From NCBI RefSeq assembly GCF_043555935.1, contig NZ_JBIGIB010000001.1, positions 744,001-808,000 of the forward strand: a stretch of 64,000 bases of DNA, in the 5' to 3' direction. Source of the stretch: Pelomonas baiyunensis. Lineage in GTDB: Bacteria; Pseudomonadota; Gammaproteobacteria; Burkholderiales; Burkholderiaceae_C. Under the pieces are notes generated by a model. The model was not told where the DNA came from and made no database searches. It saw only the letters and a list, made by a program, of their open reading frames with translations. Each line of letters opens with the position of its first letter. Positions within the stretch are counted from its first letter, which is position 1. The position numbers and the translations under genes were made by a program. Shown here piece by piece: positions 55,159 through 63,529 of the stretch.

Positions 55159-55497
55159 TCAGCGAGGTGCGCGCAGCCGCGCCGCTAGGGCCTCGAACTC
55201 TGGCGCCACCGATGCGGCAGCAGCGTCGTTCAGGTGCGCCCGCAGCACGCGCCGCAGGGTTTCTGGCTGGGGTGTGAGCGGGCCGGCAAAGCGCACATGG
55301 GCGGCATCGGCCACCAGCAGCGTCGGGAAGGTCTCGATGTCCAGCTCGCCCACGAGTTCAGCCTCGTCCTCGATGTCGATCCAGCGCACGTCGGCCTCCG
55401 GCCCCAGCAGCTCGCGGCAGGCTGCTTGAAAGACGTCTTGGTAAGACTCACAGGTGCGGCACCAGGCGGCGCAGAGACAGGCAACGTGCAGGGACAT
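55159..55497 (-). CDS. Thioredoxin-fold protein
   Basis: A 112-residue thioredoxin-like protein with active-site CRTC (about 13-16, AAWCRTCESY), beginning MSLHVACLCAAWC, and a thioredoxin-type cis-Pro region (DIETFPTLLVAD). The CxxC differs from the usual CGPC of thioredoxin, so reductase specificity may differ. It lacks a signal peptide. An ATG three codons upstream (55506) is an alternative. Physiological role unknown. Confidence 0.8.
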   Translation of the reverse strand: MSLHVACLCAAWCRTCESYQDVFQAACRELLGPEADVRWIDIEDEAELVGELDIETFPTLLVADAAHVRFAGPLTPQPETLRRVLRAHLNDAAAASVAPEFEALAARLRAPR

Positions 55498-55617
55498 GCC
55501 CGCCATGGTGCCACGGCCGGCGCGCGCCCGGGGCCAGGCGGGGGATGCGGGCGGTGGACGGCGGCTGAGGGGCGTGAAGCGCCGGTGAACGCGGGTGAAG
55601 CCAGGCAATTCCCGCGC

Positions 55618-55632
55618 TGGTTGGCCTTTTGC
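55618..55632 (+). promoter_or_regulatory. Possible sigma-54 promoter
   Basis: TGGTTGGCCTTTTGC has the GG-N10-GC geometry and TTGC end of the sigma-54 consensus TGGCAC-N5-TTGC. It is about 60 bp before the start of the Ser/Thr-rich gene. Only part of the -24 element matches, so this is speculative. Confidence 0.3.
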
Positions 55633-55692
55633 CCGCAGCCAAGGCCTGGAAGATGACGCGCAGAGCCCTCCTGCCTTCGTTCCGCCTGCGCC

Positions 55693-56319
55693 ATGGTCAC
55701 CAGTGTCAACACGTCCTTGCTCAGTTACCTGAGCGCCCAGAGCTCCGACGGCACGGCCACCACCCACTGGGCGGCCAGCAAGGCTGCGGCGATGAGTACC
55801 AGCGCCACCAGCACCAACACCAGCACCAAGGCCACCGCCGGCACCGTGCCCAAGGCGGCGCTGGACCGCGCCGCGAGCAGCGCGAAGTCGCAGGCCGCGG
55901 CCCATCGGCTGGAAGCCAACGAGAAAAAACTCGCCACCGACCTGCGCGCCGCCATGGCCAAGGCTGGCGTCAAGCTCGGCGGGGCGGTGGAGTTCTCGGT
56001 GAAGAGCGACGGCACGGTGCAAACCAAGGCCAGCGATGCCGACAAGGCCGCCATCAAGACCTTCCTCGGCGCCGACACCAGCCAGCCCAGCTTTGCCAAC
56101 CGCATCGCCAGCCAGGCCAAGGAAGCGCTGCAGTTGTCCACCAGCATCCAGCAAAGCGCAGCCATCTCGCAAGCGGCTCGGCTGGCCGGCAGTTCCGGCG
56201 GCGTCATGTCGCTCTACAACAGCTTCATGCAGCAAAGCAGCGCCACCACCGTGGTGTTTTCAGTGTCGGCATCGTCCAGCTCGCTCACGTACCCGGGCTC
56301 GCTCAGCACCAACGCCTGA
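55693..56319 (+). CDS. Ser/Thr/Ala-rich hypothetical protein
   Basis: A 208-residue product starting MVTSVNTSLLSYLSAQSSDG. It is extremely rich in Ser, Thr and Ala with little hydrophobic core in the first third, a helical middle (LEANEKKLATDLRAAMAKAG) and a Ser-rich end. No signal peptide or family is recognised. The start resembles flagellar hook/filament-type proteins only in composition, so a link is not claimed. The length and clean frame suggest a real gene. Confidence 0.5.
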   Translation: MVTSVNTSLLSYLSAQSSDGTATTHWAASKAAAMSTSATSTNTSTKATAGTVPKAALDRAASSAKSQAAAHRLEANEKKLATDLRAAMAKAGVKLGGAVEFSVKSDGTVQTKASDADKAAIKTFLGADTSQPSFANRIASQAKEALQLSTSIQQSAAISQAARLAGSSGGVMSLYNSFMQQSSATTVVFSVSASSSSLTYPGSLSTNA

Positions 56320-56335
56320 CGCCGTGCACGCACGG

Positions 56336-57151
56336 TCAACCCGTGCCGACAATCTGCCGCAGCACCCGTTCCTCCAGCTCGGCAAAGCCCGGCGCCGTGC
56401 GTGAGCGCGGGCGGGGCAGCGCCACGGCGGCGTCCAGCGCGATGCCGCCGCGGTCGATCAGCAGCACGCGGTCGGCCAGGGCCACGGCCTCGGCGACGTC
56501 GTGGGTGACGAGCAGCGCCGTGAAGCCGTGGCGGCGCCACAGCTGCTCGATGAGGCGGTGCATCTCCAGGCGCGTCAGCGCATCCAGCGCGCCCAGCGGC
56601 TCGTCCAGCAGCAGCAGGCGCGGCCGGTGCACCAGCGCACGGGCCAGGGCCACGCGCTGGCGCTGGCCGCCTGACAGCGTGGCCGGCCAGTCGTTGCCAC
56701 GCCCGGCCAAGCCGACCTGGCCCAGCGCTTCCATCGCGCGGTCTCTTGCGTCCCGGCCCGGCAGGCCCAGCGCCACGTTGTCCACCACGCGCTTCCAGGG
56801 CAGCAGGCGTGCGTCCTGGAACATCAGCCGGCGCTCGTGCGCCTCGCCGGCTTCCACGTGGCCGGCGGTGGGCGCATCCAGCCCGGCGATGAGGCGTAGC
56901 AGCGTGCTCTTGCCGCAGCCGCTGCGGCCCACCAGGGCGACGAACTCGCCCGGAGCCACGTTCAGGTCCAGGGCGTGCAGCACGTGGCGCGTGCCGAAGG
57001 ACTTGGCCACGCCGCGCAGTTGCAAAGCCAGGCCCGGCGAGGGCGCGCGGGTGGGCTCAGCCACGGCCAGGGGTTCGTGCATCAGCGGCGGGGGGAGCGA
57101 CGGGGTCAGTGGCGGGGTCAGCGGCGGGTAATCGAACTCATTCACCCACAT
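56336..57151 (-). CDS. ssuB: Aliphatic sulfonate ABC transporter ATPase SsuB
   Basis: SsuB powers uptake of alkanesulfonates. The 271 residues contain Walker A GRSGCGKSTLL (about 75-85), the signature LSGGQRQR, Walker B LLLLDEPLGALDALT and the H-loop THD. An unusual Pro-rich N-terminal stretch (PPLTPPLTPSLPPP) precedes the domain; starting at ATG 57082 would remove it. ATG 57151 overlaps the ssuC stop. It is last in the ssu operon. Confidence 0.9.
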   Translation of the reverse strand: MWVNEFDYPPLTPPLTPSLPPPLMHEPLAVAEPTRAPSPGLALQLRGVAKSFGTRHVLHALDLNVAPGEFVALVGRSGCGKSTLLRLIAGLDAPTAGHVEAGEAHERRLMFQDARLLPWKRVVDNVALGLPGRDARDRAMEALGQVGLAGRGNDWPATLSGGQRQRVALARALVHRPRLLLLDEPLGALDALTRLEMHRLIEQLWRRHGFTALLVTHDVAEAVALADRVLLIDRGGIALDAAVALPRPRSRTAPGFAELEERVLRQIVGTG

Positions 57152-57915
57152 CTCAAGTCCTTTAGGGCATAGCCGCGGTGCCAGGGCAGCCAGGCGCGTT
57201 CCAGCCCGCGGGCGACCACGTCGGCCAGCTTGCCCAGCACGGCGTAGAGCAAGATGCCGACCAGCACGATGTCGGTCTGCAGGAATTCGCGGGCGTTCAT
57301 CGTCAGGTAGCCGATGCCGGCTTGGGCCGACAGTGTTTCGGCCACGATGAGCAGCACCCACATCAGCCCCAGCGAGAAGCGCAGGCCCACGAGGATGGAC
57401 GGCAGCGCGCCGGGCAGGATGACCTGGGTGTAGAGCCGCCAGCCGGTGAGGCCGTAGCTGCGCGCCATCTCGATGAGGTCGCGGTCCACGTTGCGGATGC
57501 CGTGGAAGGTGTTGAGGTAGACCGGGAAGAACACGCCCACGGCCACCAGCACCAGCTTGGCCGCCTCGTCGATGCCGAACCACAGGATGACCAGCGGGAT
57601 CAGCGCCAGCGCCGGGATGTTGCGCAGCATCTGCAGCGTGGTGTCCAGCAGCGCCTCGGCCTGGCGCCAGGTGCCGGTCAGCAGGCCCAGGGCCAGGCCC
57701 AGCCCGCCGCCAACCGCCAGTGCCGAGAAGGCCCGCGCGGCGCTGACGCCCACGTGATGCGCCAGCTCGCCCGAGCGCAGCAGCTGCCAGAAGGCGCCCA
57801 GCACGGCCGCCGGCTCGGGCAGGATGCGCGCTGACAGCACACCGCTGCGCGAGGCCAGCTCCCAGGCGATGAGGATGGCTGCCGGCAGCAGCCAAGGAGT
57901 CAGGCGCTGCTTCAT
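57142..57915 (-). CDS. ssuC: Aliphatic sulfonate ABC transporter permease SsuC
   Basis: SsuC is the inner-membrane channel of the sulfonate transporter. The 257 residues have five to six membrane helices and the permease EAA-type loop (YGLTGWRLYTQVILPGALPSI). It is located between ssuD (1 bp gap) and ssuB (10 bp overlap), fixing its role. Confidence 0.92.
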   Translation of the reverse strand: MKQRLTPWLLPAAILIAWELASRSGVLSARILPEPAAVLGAFWQLLRSGELAHHVGVSAARAFSALAVGGGLGLALGLLTGTWRQAEALLDTTLQMLRNIPALALIPLVILWFGIDEAAKLVLVAVGVFFPVYLNTFHGIRNVDRDLIEMARSYGLTGWRLYTQVILPGALPSILVGLRFSLGLMWVLLIVAETLSAQAGIGYLTMNAREFLQTDIVLVGILLYAVLGKLADVVARGLERAWLPWHRGYALKDLRCG

Positions 57916-57916
57916 G

Positions 57917-59074
57917 TCAGCTCGCCGCCACCTGCTTGGGCACGAGGCCGTGGGCCATCAGCTCGCCGGCCGGACCCGTGAGGCGCTCTCGCAGCGTCAG
58001 CGGCAGCAGCGGGAACACCAGCTCGGCGAAGCGGTGGGCTTCGTCCAGGTGCGGGTAGCCGCTGAGGATGAAGTGCTCCAGGCCGAGTGCCGCGTATTCG
58101 TTGATGCGGTCGGCCACCTGCTGCGGGTTGCCCACGAGCGCCGTGCCCGCGCCGCCGCGCACCAGGCCCACGCCGGCCCACAGGTTGGGCGAGATCTCCA
58201 GGCCTTCGCGCACATTCGCCTTGTTGAACTTGCCGCGGTGCAATTCGGCCATGCGGCGCTGGCCGACCGAGTCCATGTGGGCGAAGCGGGCCTGGGCGGC
58301 GGCCACGGTGGCTTCGTCCAGCTGCGACACCAGCTCGGCCGCAGCCGCCCAGGCGGCGTCTTCGGTCTCGCGCACGATGACGTGCAGGCGGATGCCGTAC
58401 TGCAGCCGGCGCCCGTGAGCGGCGGCGCGGGCGCGCACGTCGGCCACCTTTTTTGCCACCTCGGCGGGCGGCTCGCCCCACGTGAGGTAGGTGTCGGCCT
58501 GCTCGGCCGCCAGGTCGTGCGCGGGGCCTGAGGAGCCGCCGAAGAACACGGGCGGGTAGGGCGCTTGCGCGGGCGGGAACAGCAGCTTGGCGCCCTTCAC
58601 GCGGAGGTGTTCGCCGTCGAAGTCGAACGGCCGCCCCTCGTGCGAGCGGGCGATGACCTCGCGCCAGATGCGGATGAACTCGGCCGACTGCGCATAGCGT
58701 TCGGCATGGCCGAGGAACTGGCCGTCGCCGGCCAGCTCGTGCGCGTCGCCCCCGGTGACGAGGTTGACGAGCAGGCGGCCGCCCGAGAGCCGGTCCAGCG
58801 TGGCGGCCATGCGGGCGCTCTGCGTGGGCGCCACCAGCCCGGGGCGCAGCGCGACGAGGAACTTCAGCCGCTTGGTTGCGTCGATTAGGCTGGCGGCCAC
58901 CAGCCAGGAGTCCTCGCAGGACTGGCCGGTGGGGATGAGCACGCCCTCGTAGCCCAGGCTGTCCGCCGCGATGGCGATCTGCTTGAAGTAGGCGTGGTCG
59001 GCCACGCGAGCGCCGCGCGAGGTGCCGAGGTAGCGGCTGTCGCCGTGGGTGGGGATGAACCAGAAGATCTTCAT
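57917..59074 (-). CDS. ssuD: FMNH2-dependent alkanesulfonate monooxygenase SsuD
   Basis: SsuD cleaves the C-S bond of alkanesulfonates, releasing sulfite and an aldehyde, using reduced FMN from SsuE. The 385 residues begin MKIFWFIPTHGDSRYLG with the SsuD-like luciferase fold, SCEDSWLVAASLIDATKRLKFL-like core and VTGGDAHELAGDG. Length matches E. coli SsuD (381). The ATG at 59074 overlaps the ssuA stop by 4 bp. Confidence 0.95.
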   Translation of the reverse strand: MKIFWFIPTHGDSRYLGTSRGARVADHAYFKQIAIAADSLGYEGVLIPTGQSCEDSWLVAASLIDATKRLKFLVALRPGLVAPTQSARMAATLDRLSGGRLLVNLVTGGDAHELAGDGQFLGHAERYAQSAEFIRIWREVIARSHEGRPFDFDGEHLRVKGAKLLFPPAQAPYPPVFFGGSSGPAHDLAAEQADTYLTWGEPPAEVAKKVADVRARAAAHGRRLQYGIRLHVIVRETEDAAWAAAAELVSQLDEATVAAAQARFAHMDSVGQRRMAELHRGKFNKANVREGLEISPNLWAGVGLVRGGAGTALVGNPQQVADRINEYAALGLEHFILSGYPHLDEAHRFAELVFPLLPLTLRERLTGPAGELMAHGLVPKQVAAS

Positions 59075-60018
59075 GCTTTGACCTGCGCAAGGGCGTCGGC
59101 GATACGGATGGGGCGGGGGATGAGGGCGAGTTCGGCGAAGGCGTCGGCCACCTGCTGCTGTTCGGCCAGCAACTGGGCGGTGAGTGGGCCGACCGGTGCA
59201 GGGCCGCGCCGCTCCACCATGCGCTGCACCACGGAGGTGGGCAGGCCGGCGAAGTCGGCGTAACGCTGCACGGCGTCGCGGCGGTCGGTGCGCACGCGGG
59301 CGTCGGTGTCGGTCAACGCCTGGAAGATGGTTCGCACCAAGGCCGGCTGCTGGCTCAGCGCCCGCGAGGCCAGGTAGAAGGTGTTGTTGCTGGACAGGCC
59401 CCGGCTGGTGGCCAGCGCGCGCAGCTCGCCGCTGATCTCGGCGGCCGCGTAGTACGGGTCCCACACGGCCCAGGCGTCTACCGAGCCGCGCTCGAAGGCA
59501 GCGCGGGCCTCTGCGGGCGGCAGGTAGACGGGCTGGATGTCGGCCCAGGTCAGGCCCGCCTTTTTCACGGCCTGCACGGTCAGGAAGTGGGCGCTGCTGC
59601 CCTTCTGCAGCGCGATGCGTTTTCCCTTCAGGTCGGCCAGGGTCTTGAGCGGCGAGTCGGGCTTGACGAGCACGGCCGAGCTGTCGGGCTTGGGCGGCTC
59701 GGCGCCGATGTAGACCACATCCTTGCCCGCGGCCTGGGCGAACACGGGCGGCGCGTCGCCGGTGGCACCCACATCCACGCTGCCCAGGGCCAGTGCCTCC
59801 AGCAGCTGCGGGCCGGCGGGGAATTCCGTCCACTGGATGCGGGTGCCGGGCAGGCGTTGCTCCAGCAGACCATAACTCTTCAAAAAAGCGAGGTTGAGCG
59901 ATCCCTTCTGGAACCCGATGCGCAGTGCAGCGGGGGCCTGCGCGTGGCCCTGCCGCCAGGCAGCAGCGGTTGTGGCCAGGATGGCGAGCGCGGCACGGCG
60001 GGTGGTGTGCGCGCTCAT
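59071..60018 (-). CDS. ssuA: Sulfonate ABC transporter substrate-binding protein SsuA (copy proximal to ssuD)
   Basis: A 315-residue periplasmic binding protein for sulfonates. It has a signal peptide (TRRAALAILATTAAAW, ends near GHAQA), then LRIGFQKGSLNLAFLKS and GSVDVGATGDAPPVFAQA, hallmarks of the SsuA/TauA family, and KRIALQKGSSAHFL. It overlaps the paralogous gene upstream by 4 bp and ssuD by 4 bp. Confidence 0.92.
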   Translation of the reverse strand: MSAHTTRRAALAILATTAAAWRQGHAQAPAALRIGFQKGSLNLAFLKSYGLLEQRLPGTRIQWTEFPAGPQLLEALALGSVDVGATGDAPPVFAQAAGKDVVYIGAEPPKPDSSAVLVKPDSPLKTLADLKGKRIALQKGSSAHFLTVQAVKKAGLTWADIQPVYLPPAEARAAFERGSVDAWAVWDPYYAAAEISGELRALATSRGLSSNNTFYLASRALSQQPALVRTIFQALTDTDARVRTDRRDAVQRYADFAGLPTSVVQRMVERRGPAPVGPLTAQLLAEQQQVADAFAELALIPRPIRIADALAQVKA

Positions 60019-61010
60019 CGTGCAGCCTCCGCCACCGTCGCGCTGCCCGGCAGGGCGTCGGCGACGCGGATGGGTTTGGGGATGAGGCCCTGCGCGTGGA
60101 AGGTGTCGGCAATCTTCTGCTGCTCAGCCGCGACGGCCGCGGTAAGCGGCTTCACGCCGAACTGGTAGCGCGTGAGGCTCTTCTCCACCACCACGGGCTC
60201 TAGGCCCTGCAGCGGCGCAATGACGGCGGCCGCGGCTTTGATGTTGGCCTTCAACGCGGCGGCCTGGGCGCGGGTGTCGTCGAACAGGGCTTGAATGACC
60301 TGGGGCTGTTTCTCGGCGTAGCCGCGCTCGGCGAGGTAGTAGGAATGGTTGTTCACCAGGCCCCGGCCGTCCGCCAGCAGGCGGGCACCGCTCTGCTTCT
60401 CCACCGCGGCGAGGAAGGGGTCCCAGATCACCCAGGCGTCCACCGCGCCGCGCTCGAAAGCCGCGCGGGCATCGGCCGGGGGCAGGTAGACGGGCTGGAT
60501 GTCACTCGGCTTAAGGCCGTGCTTTTCCAGCGCCTTCACGAGCAGGTAGTGCACGTTGCTGCCCTTGTTCAGGGCCACCTTCTTGCCCTTGAGGTCGGCA
60601 ACCGACTTGATGGCCGAGTCCTTGGGCACGACGATGGCCTCCGCCTCGGGGGCGGCGGGGTCGAAGCCGATGTAGACGAACTTCGCGCCGGCGGCCTGGG
60701 CAAAGATGGGCGGCGCCTCGCCGACGAAGCCCACGTCGACCGCGCCGACGTTCAGACCTTCCAGCAGCTGCGGGCCGGCGGGGAACTCGACCCACTTCAT
60801 CGCCACGCCGAGCGGGGCCAGTTTCTTTTCCAGCGAGCCGCTGGACTTCTGGAAGGTGAGCAGGCTGGCGGATTTCTGGAAGCCGATCCTCAACGTGCTG
60901 GGTGCGGTGGCCTGCGCGGTGGCGCTCAGGCTGAAGGCGGCCAGCAGCAGCGGCGCGGTCCAGCGGAGAAGGGGGCGAAGCAAGGGGCTTTGAAGAAGGG
61001 AGAAGTGCAT
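60015..61010 (-). CDS. ssuA: Sulfonate ABC transporter substrate-binding protein SsuA (first copy)
   Basis: A 331-residue paralogue of the neighbouring SsuA, with signal peptide (ending near ATAQA), LRIGFQKSASLLTFQKS and GAVDVGFVGEAPPIFAQAAG. The two copies probably widen substrate range (inference). Its start codon follows a terminator-like hairpin by about 14 bp. It overlaps the downstream SsuA by 4 bp. Confidence 0.92.
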   Translation of the reverse strand: MHFSLLQSPLLRPLLRWTAPLLLAAFSLSATAQATAPSTLRIGFQKSASLLTFQKSSGSLEKKLAPLGVAMKWVEFPAGPQLLEGLNVGAVDVGFVGEAPPIFAQAAGAKFVYIGFDPAAPEAEAIVVPKDSAIKSVADLKGKKVALNKGSNVHYLLVKALEKHGLKPSDIQPVYLPPADARAAFERGAVDAWVIWDPFLAAVEKQSGARLLADGRGLVNNHSYYLAERGYAEKQPQVIQALFDDTRAQAAALKANIKAAAAVIAPLQGLEPVVVEKSLTRYQFGVKPLTAAVAAEQQKIADTFHAQGLIPKPIRVADALPGSATVAEAAR

Positions 61011-61024
61011 GGCATGTCCTGTGC

Positions 61025-61101
61025 AAAAAAATCCCGGCGCTCGGGTCGGCCTGCGGCGGGCGCAGGCGCACCGACCCGATCGGCGCCCGAGGCGCCGGGA
61101 T
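61025..61101 (-). terminator. Terminator-like hairpin between ssuE and the first ssuA
   Basis: On the minus strand, arms at 61092-61101 and 61031-61040 (10 bp, ATCCCGGCGC/GCGCCGGGAT) enclose a second 9-bp stem (61071-61079/61041-61049) and a third (61061-61066/61050-61055), followed by a T-run (61025-61031) and then the ssuA start 14 bp on. A competing hairpin CGGCGC/GCGCCG (61081-61086/61092-61097) uses part of the first arm, as in attenuators. Confidence 0.7.
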
Positions 61102-61166
61102 GAAGTCGCCGGTCCCGGAACGGGGGGCGAGGAGACAAACGGGGGGAGGGGTGTGCGCGGGCGGCG

Positions 61167-61748
61167 TCAACAGCTGAGCGCTGGCTCAGCCGTGGGCCGC
61201 AGCGGGCGCATTCGCTCGGTGGGCTCAGTCAGCGGTGAAAGGGCGCGGTCCAGCCGGGCGATCAGGTCGGGCTCGGGTATGAAGCGGCTGGCGTGGCCCG
61301 AGGTGTCGACGCGGCGCAGTTGGGCGTCAGTGGCGAAAACGCCATCGAGCACATGCCGAGCGCCCAGGGCGGACAGCACGGGCTTCAAGGCGTAGTCCAG
61401 CGCCAGGAAATGCGCCGGGCTGCCGCCGGTGGCCAGCGGCAGCACCAGCTTGCCGCGCAGCGCATCGGGCGGCAGCAGGTCCAGAAACACCTTCAGCAGG
61501 CCGCTGTACGCCGCCTTGTAGATGGGCGTGCCGATCACGACCAGATCGGCCTGTTCCACCGCCTGAACCGCCGCACGGATGGCGGGGTCCTGCACATCGG
61601 CCTGCAGCAGGGCGGCGGGCGGCAGCGTGCGGATGAGGATCTCGTCATGCTGCGCGCCGCGCCCCTCCAGCCGGGTGAGGGCGAACCGGGTGAGCCAGGT
61701 GGAGCGCGACTGTTCGCTGGGGCTGGCGGAGAGGCTGGTGATGTGCAT
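61167..61748 (-). CDS. ssuE: NADPH-dependent FMN reductase SsuE
   Basis: SsuE supplies reduced FMN to SsuD. The 193 residues have the flavodoxin-like FMN-binding N-terminus (ITSLSASPSEQSRS) and the GTPIYKAAYSGLLKVFLDLLP motif of SsuE/MsuE. It is first in the operon ssuE-ssuA-ssuA-ssuD-ssuC-ssuB. Confidence 0.93.
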   Translation of the reverse strand: MHITSLSASPSEQSRSTWLTRFALTRLEGRGAQHDEILIRTLPPAALLQADVQDPAIRAAVQAVEQADLVVIGTPIYKAAYSGLLKVFLDLLPPDALRGKLVLPLATGGSPAHFLALDYALKPVLSALGARHVLDGVFATDAQLRRVDTSGHASRFIPEPDLIARLDRALSPLTEPTERMRPLRPTAEPALSC

Positions 61749-62241
61749 GGCGTGCGTGGCGGGCTGTTGCTGGACGCAACGATAGGCACCGCCCGCCGGG
61801 CCGTGAACGAAGCTTTGCGATCGACCTTATGCGATTTGCAGGGGGCGGGCCCTTGCAGGGCAGGGCCGGGATGCGGGCTGCCTGATCACGGCGCCCATCA
61901 CGGCCGACGCGACAGCAGCCCGCGTGCGGTGCTTCTGCGCCAGGCGGGCGGGCAAGCTGGCGCAGATGCCGGTCTGCCACCAGGGTGTGCGGGCTGCCAC
62001 CGGCTGGGTCCGCAGGCCCTGGCTGAGGCCGCTGAGCGTGTCGGCCAAGCGATCGGTGGCGCGTCGCCGCCAGCGCCGCGAACACGGTGCGGCGCGGGTG
62101 GTCACGGGCCGGTGCCCGCAGCTGCGTGCGTCACACCAGACCGCTGGAAGCGGTCGCTTCTTCCTAGGGGCGTTCGAAGCACGCCGCGGTGGGCCCGGCA
62201 TGCCGCATCGGCTTGCGCTGCTGCTGAGCGTCAGCGTCTGC
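61749..62241. other. 493 bp gap upstream of ssuE without a convincing gene
   Basis: I find no credible coding frame here on either strand. The first about 120 bp hold the ssuE promoter region; the rest is GC-rich with no clear repeat and could be a decayed gene. Long frames in it are poor in ordinary protein composition. Confidence 0.5.
61779..61807 (-). promoter_or_regulatory. Putative promoter of the ssu operon
   Basis: On the minus strand, TTCACG (61802-61807) and TATCGT (61779-61784) are 17 bp apart, each matching four of six consensus bases. Upstream, GCGATCGACCTTATGCGAT (61817-61835) has near-repeated ATCGC words at a position suited to a LysR-type activator such as CysB/Cbl/SsuR. Not proven. 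Confidence 0.35.
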
Positions 62242-62748
62242 TCAGCGCACGCCCGGCAGGGCCGACCCCTGCGCGCGCACCACCGGCCAGTTCACCACCA
62301 CGCGGGTGCGGGTCAGCTCGACCTCGCCCTTCTCTTCGGCCGCCAGCACGGCTTCCTCGGAGGTGAGGGTGTGCGGTGTGGCGCCCGGCTTCCAGCGCAC
62401 CATCACCAGCACCCAGAGCGGGCTGTAGCCCGCGTCCGCGTTGGCGGGGCCGATGGGGCGAGGAATCGACGGCAGCACTGCGGCCTGCTCATCGTTGGGA
62501 AATTTGTAGGCCCGCTCCACCGGCATGCCGGGCTTCAGCACCTCCGCCAGCGCGGGCACGTGGTTCAGCCCGTTCTTGCGCGCCATGCCGGCGTCCGAGA
62601 TGTCGGTGCTGATGTAGTGCACCACCTGGCCCTCGAACCAGGCTTCCTTGAGCGGCAGGGTGATCTCGGCCGCGCGCGCAGCCCCAGAGGTGGCAAGCAC
62701 GGCCCAAAGCAGAAGGCCGATCGGGCGGGCGAGGCGGGTCAGTGGCAT
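62242..62748 (-). CDS. Exported protein, DUF7482-like
   Basis: A 168-residue exported protein with signal peptide (MPLTRLARPIGLLLWAVLATSGAARA). The mature part contains VVHYISTDISDAGMARKNGLNHVPALAEVL (a YISTDISD segment) and PLWVLVMVRWKPG, patterns I associate with DUF7482, but I am only fairly sure. Role unknown. ATG at 62748 begins the signal peptide. Confidence 0.6.
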   Translation of the reverse strand: MPLTRLARPIGLLLWAVLATSGAARAAEITLPLKEAWFEGQVVHYISTDISDAGMARKNGLNHVPALAEVLKPGMPVERAYKFPNDEQAAVLPSIPRPIGPANADAGYSPLWVLVMVRWKPGATPHTLTSEEAVLAAEEKGEVELTRTRVVVNWPVVRAQGSALPGVR

Positions 62749-62870
62749 GCGGGCACCTGGTGGGTCGAACCGCGCGATTCTTGCGACTGCGGGCCACGCC
62801 GCAAGGGGGAAAGTGCGCACGATGGGCGGGTTTGGCCCGGCTTTGCGCTGCCGGATCGCCTGGGCGGGTG

Positions 62871-62945
62871 TGGTCCCGCCGACAGGAATCGAACCTGTAT
62901 TTGCCGCTTAGGAGGCGGCCGTTCTATCCATTGAACTACGGCGAG
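62871..62945 (-). tRNA. tRNA-Arg (anticodon CCT)
   Basis: A 75-nt tRNA on the minus strand: acceptor CTCGCCG/CGGCGGG, D-arm AGTTCAATGGATAGAAC, anticodon loop CT-CCT-AA in a GCCGC.. stem, T-arm ACAGGTTCGATTCCTGT, discriminator A and encoded CCA. Anticodon CCT reads AGG. Confidence 0.95.
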
Positions 62946-63049
62946 CCCTCAGGCAGCGCATGGGGCCGCCTGAGCGGCGCAGATTCTCGCATGGGCCTGG
63001 GGGCGGTCTGGCTGTCGCCGGGACGGCGCCGCAGCAGCAGCGCCGGGGC

Positions 63050-63433
63050 TCAGGCCGCCTCGAATTCCGTGACGAGGTGCAGTTGACCGGCCACGGGCGT
63101 GAGCACGCGCCCGAGGCCCGGCGGCAGGGCGCCTCGCAGGGCCCGGGCCACCGCGGCCTGGGCGGCGTCTTGCAGGGCGGCCAGCCGGGGCCGCTCGCCC
63201 CGGCAGTGTGAGCGCGGGATGACCAGCGCCAGCTCCACGGGGGTGATCGGCACGGCGAAGGGGGCGTTGTGCGCCGGGTGCGGCGTGGGCACAGCGAATT
63301 CCAGCTGGGCGTTCACGACCAGCGTGGTGGGCGTGCGCAGCCGCACGTCCAGCTCGGCGGCAACGTGCAGGTCGTCGCAGGTGGGCAGGGGCGGGGCGCT
63401 CGTGGCGTCGAGGTTCGGACACATGCCCGGCAT
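63050..63433 (-). CDS. Hypothetical protein
   Basis: A 127-residue product (MPGMCPNLDATSAPPLP...) with no recognised domain. It has mixed composition, strand-like segments (DVRLRTPTTLVVNAQLEFAV) and an even charge, which looks more like a protein than a chance frame. It lies between tamB and tRNA-Arg on the same strand. Low functional information. Confidence 0.5.
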   Translation of the reverse strand: MPGMCPNLDATSAPPLPTCDDLHVAAELDVRLRTPTTLVVNAQLEFAVPTPHPAHNAPFAVPITPVELALVIPRSHCRGERPRLAALQDAAQAAVARALRGALPPGLGRVLTPVAGQLHLVTEFEAA

Positions 63434-63529
63434 CGTCGCCCCGCTGTGTGACAGCTCGTGTGGGGCGGGTCAGCCGGCGCGTGTAGGACGGGGCCTCACC
63501 CCCAAGATCGTGGCCTCGGGCTCAGCGCC

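Noticed and set aside
61749..62241. A gene in the gap upstream of ssuE
   Set aside because: Several open frames exist, but all have shadow-like Arg/Pro/Ala composition and no ribosome site or domain.
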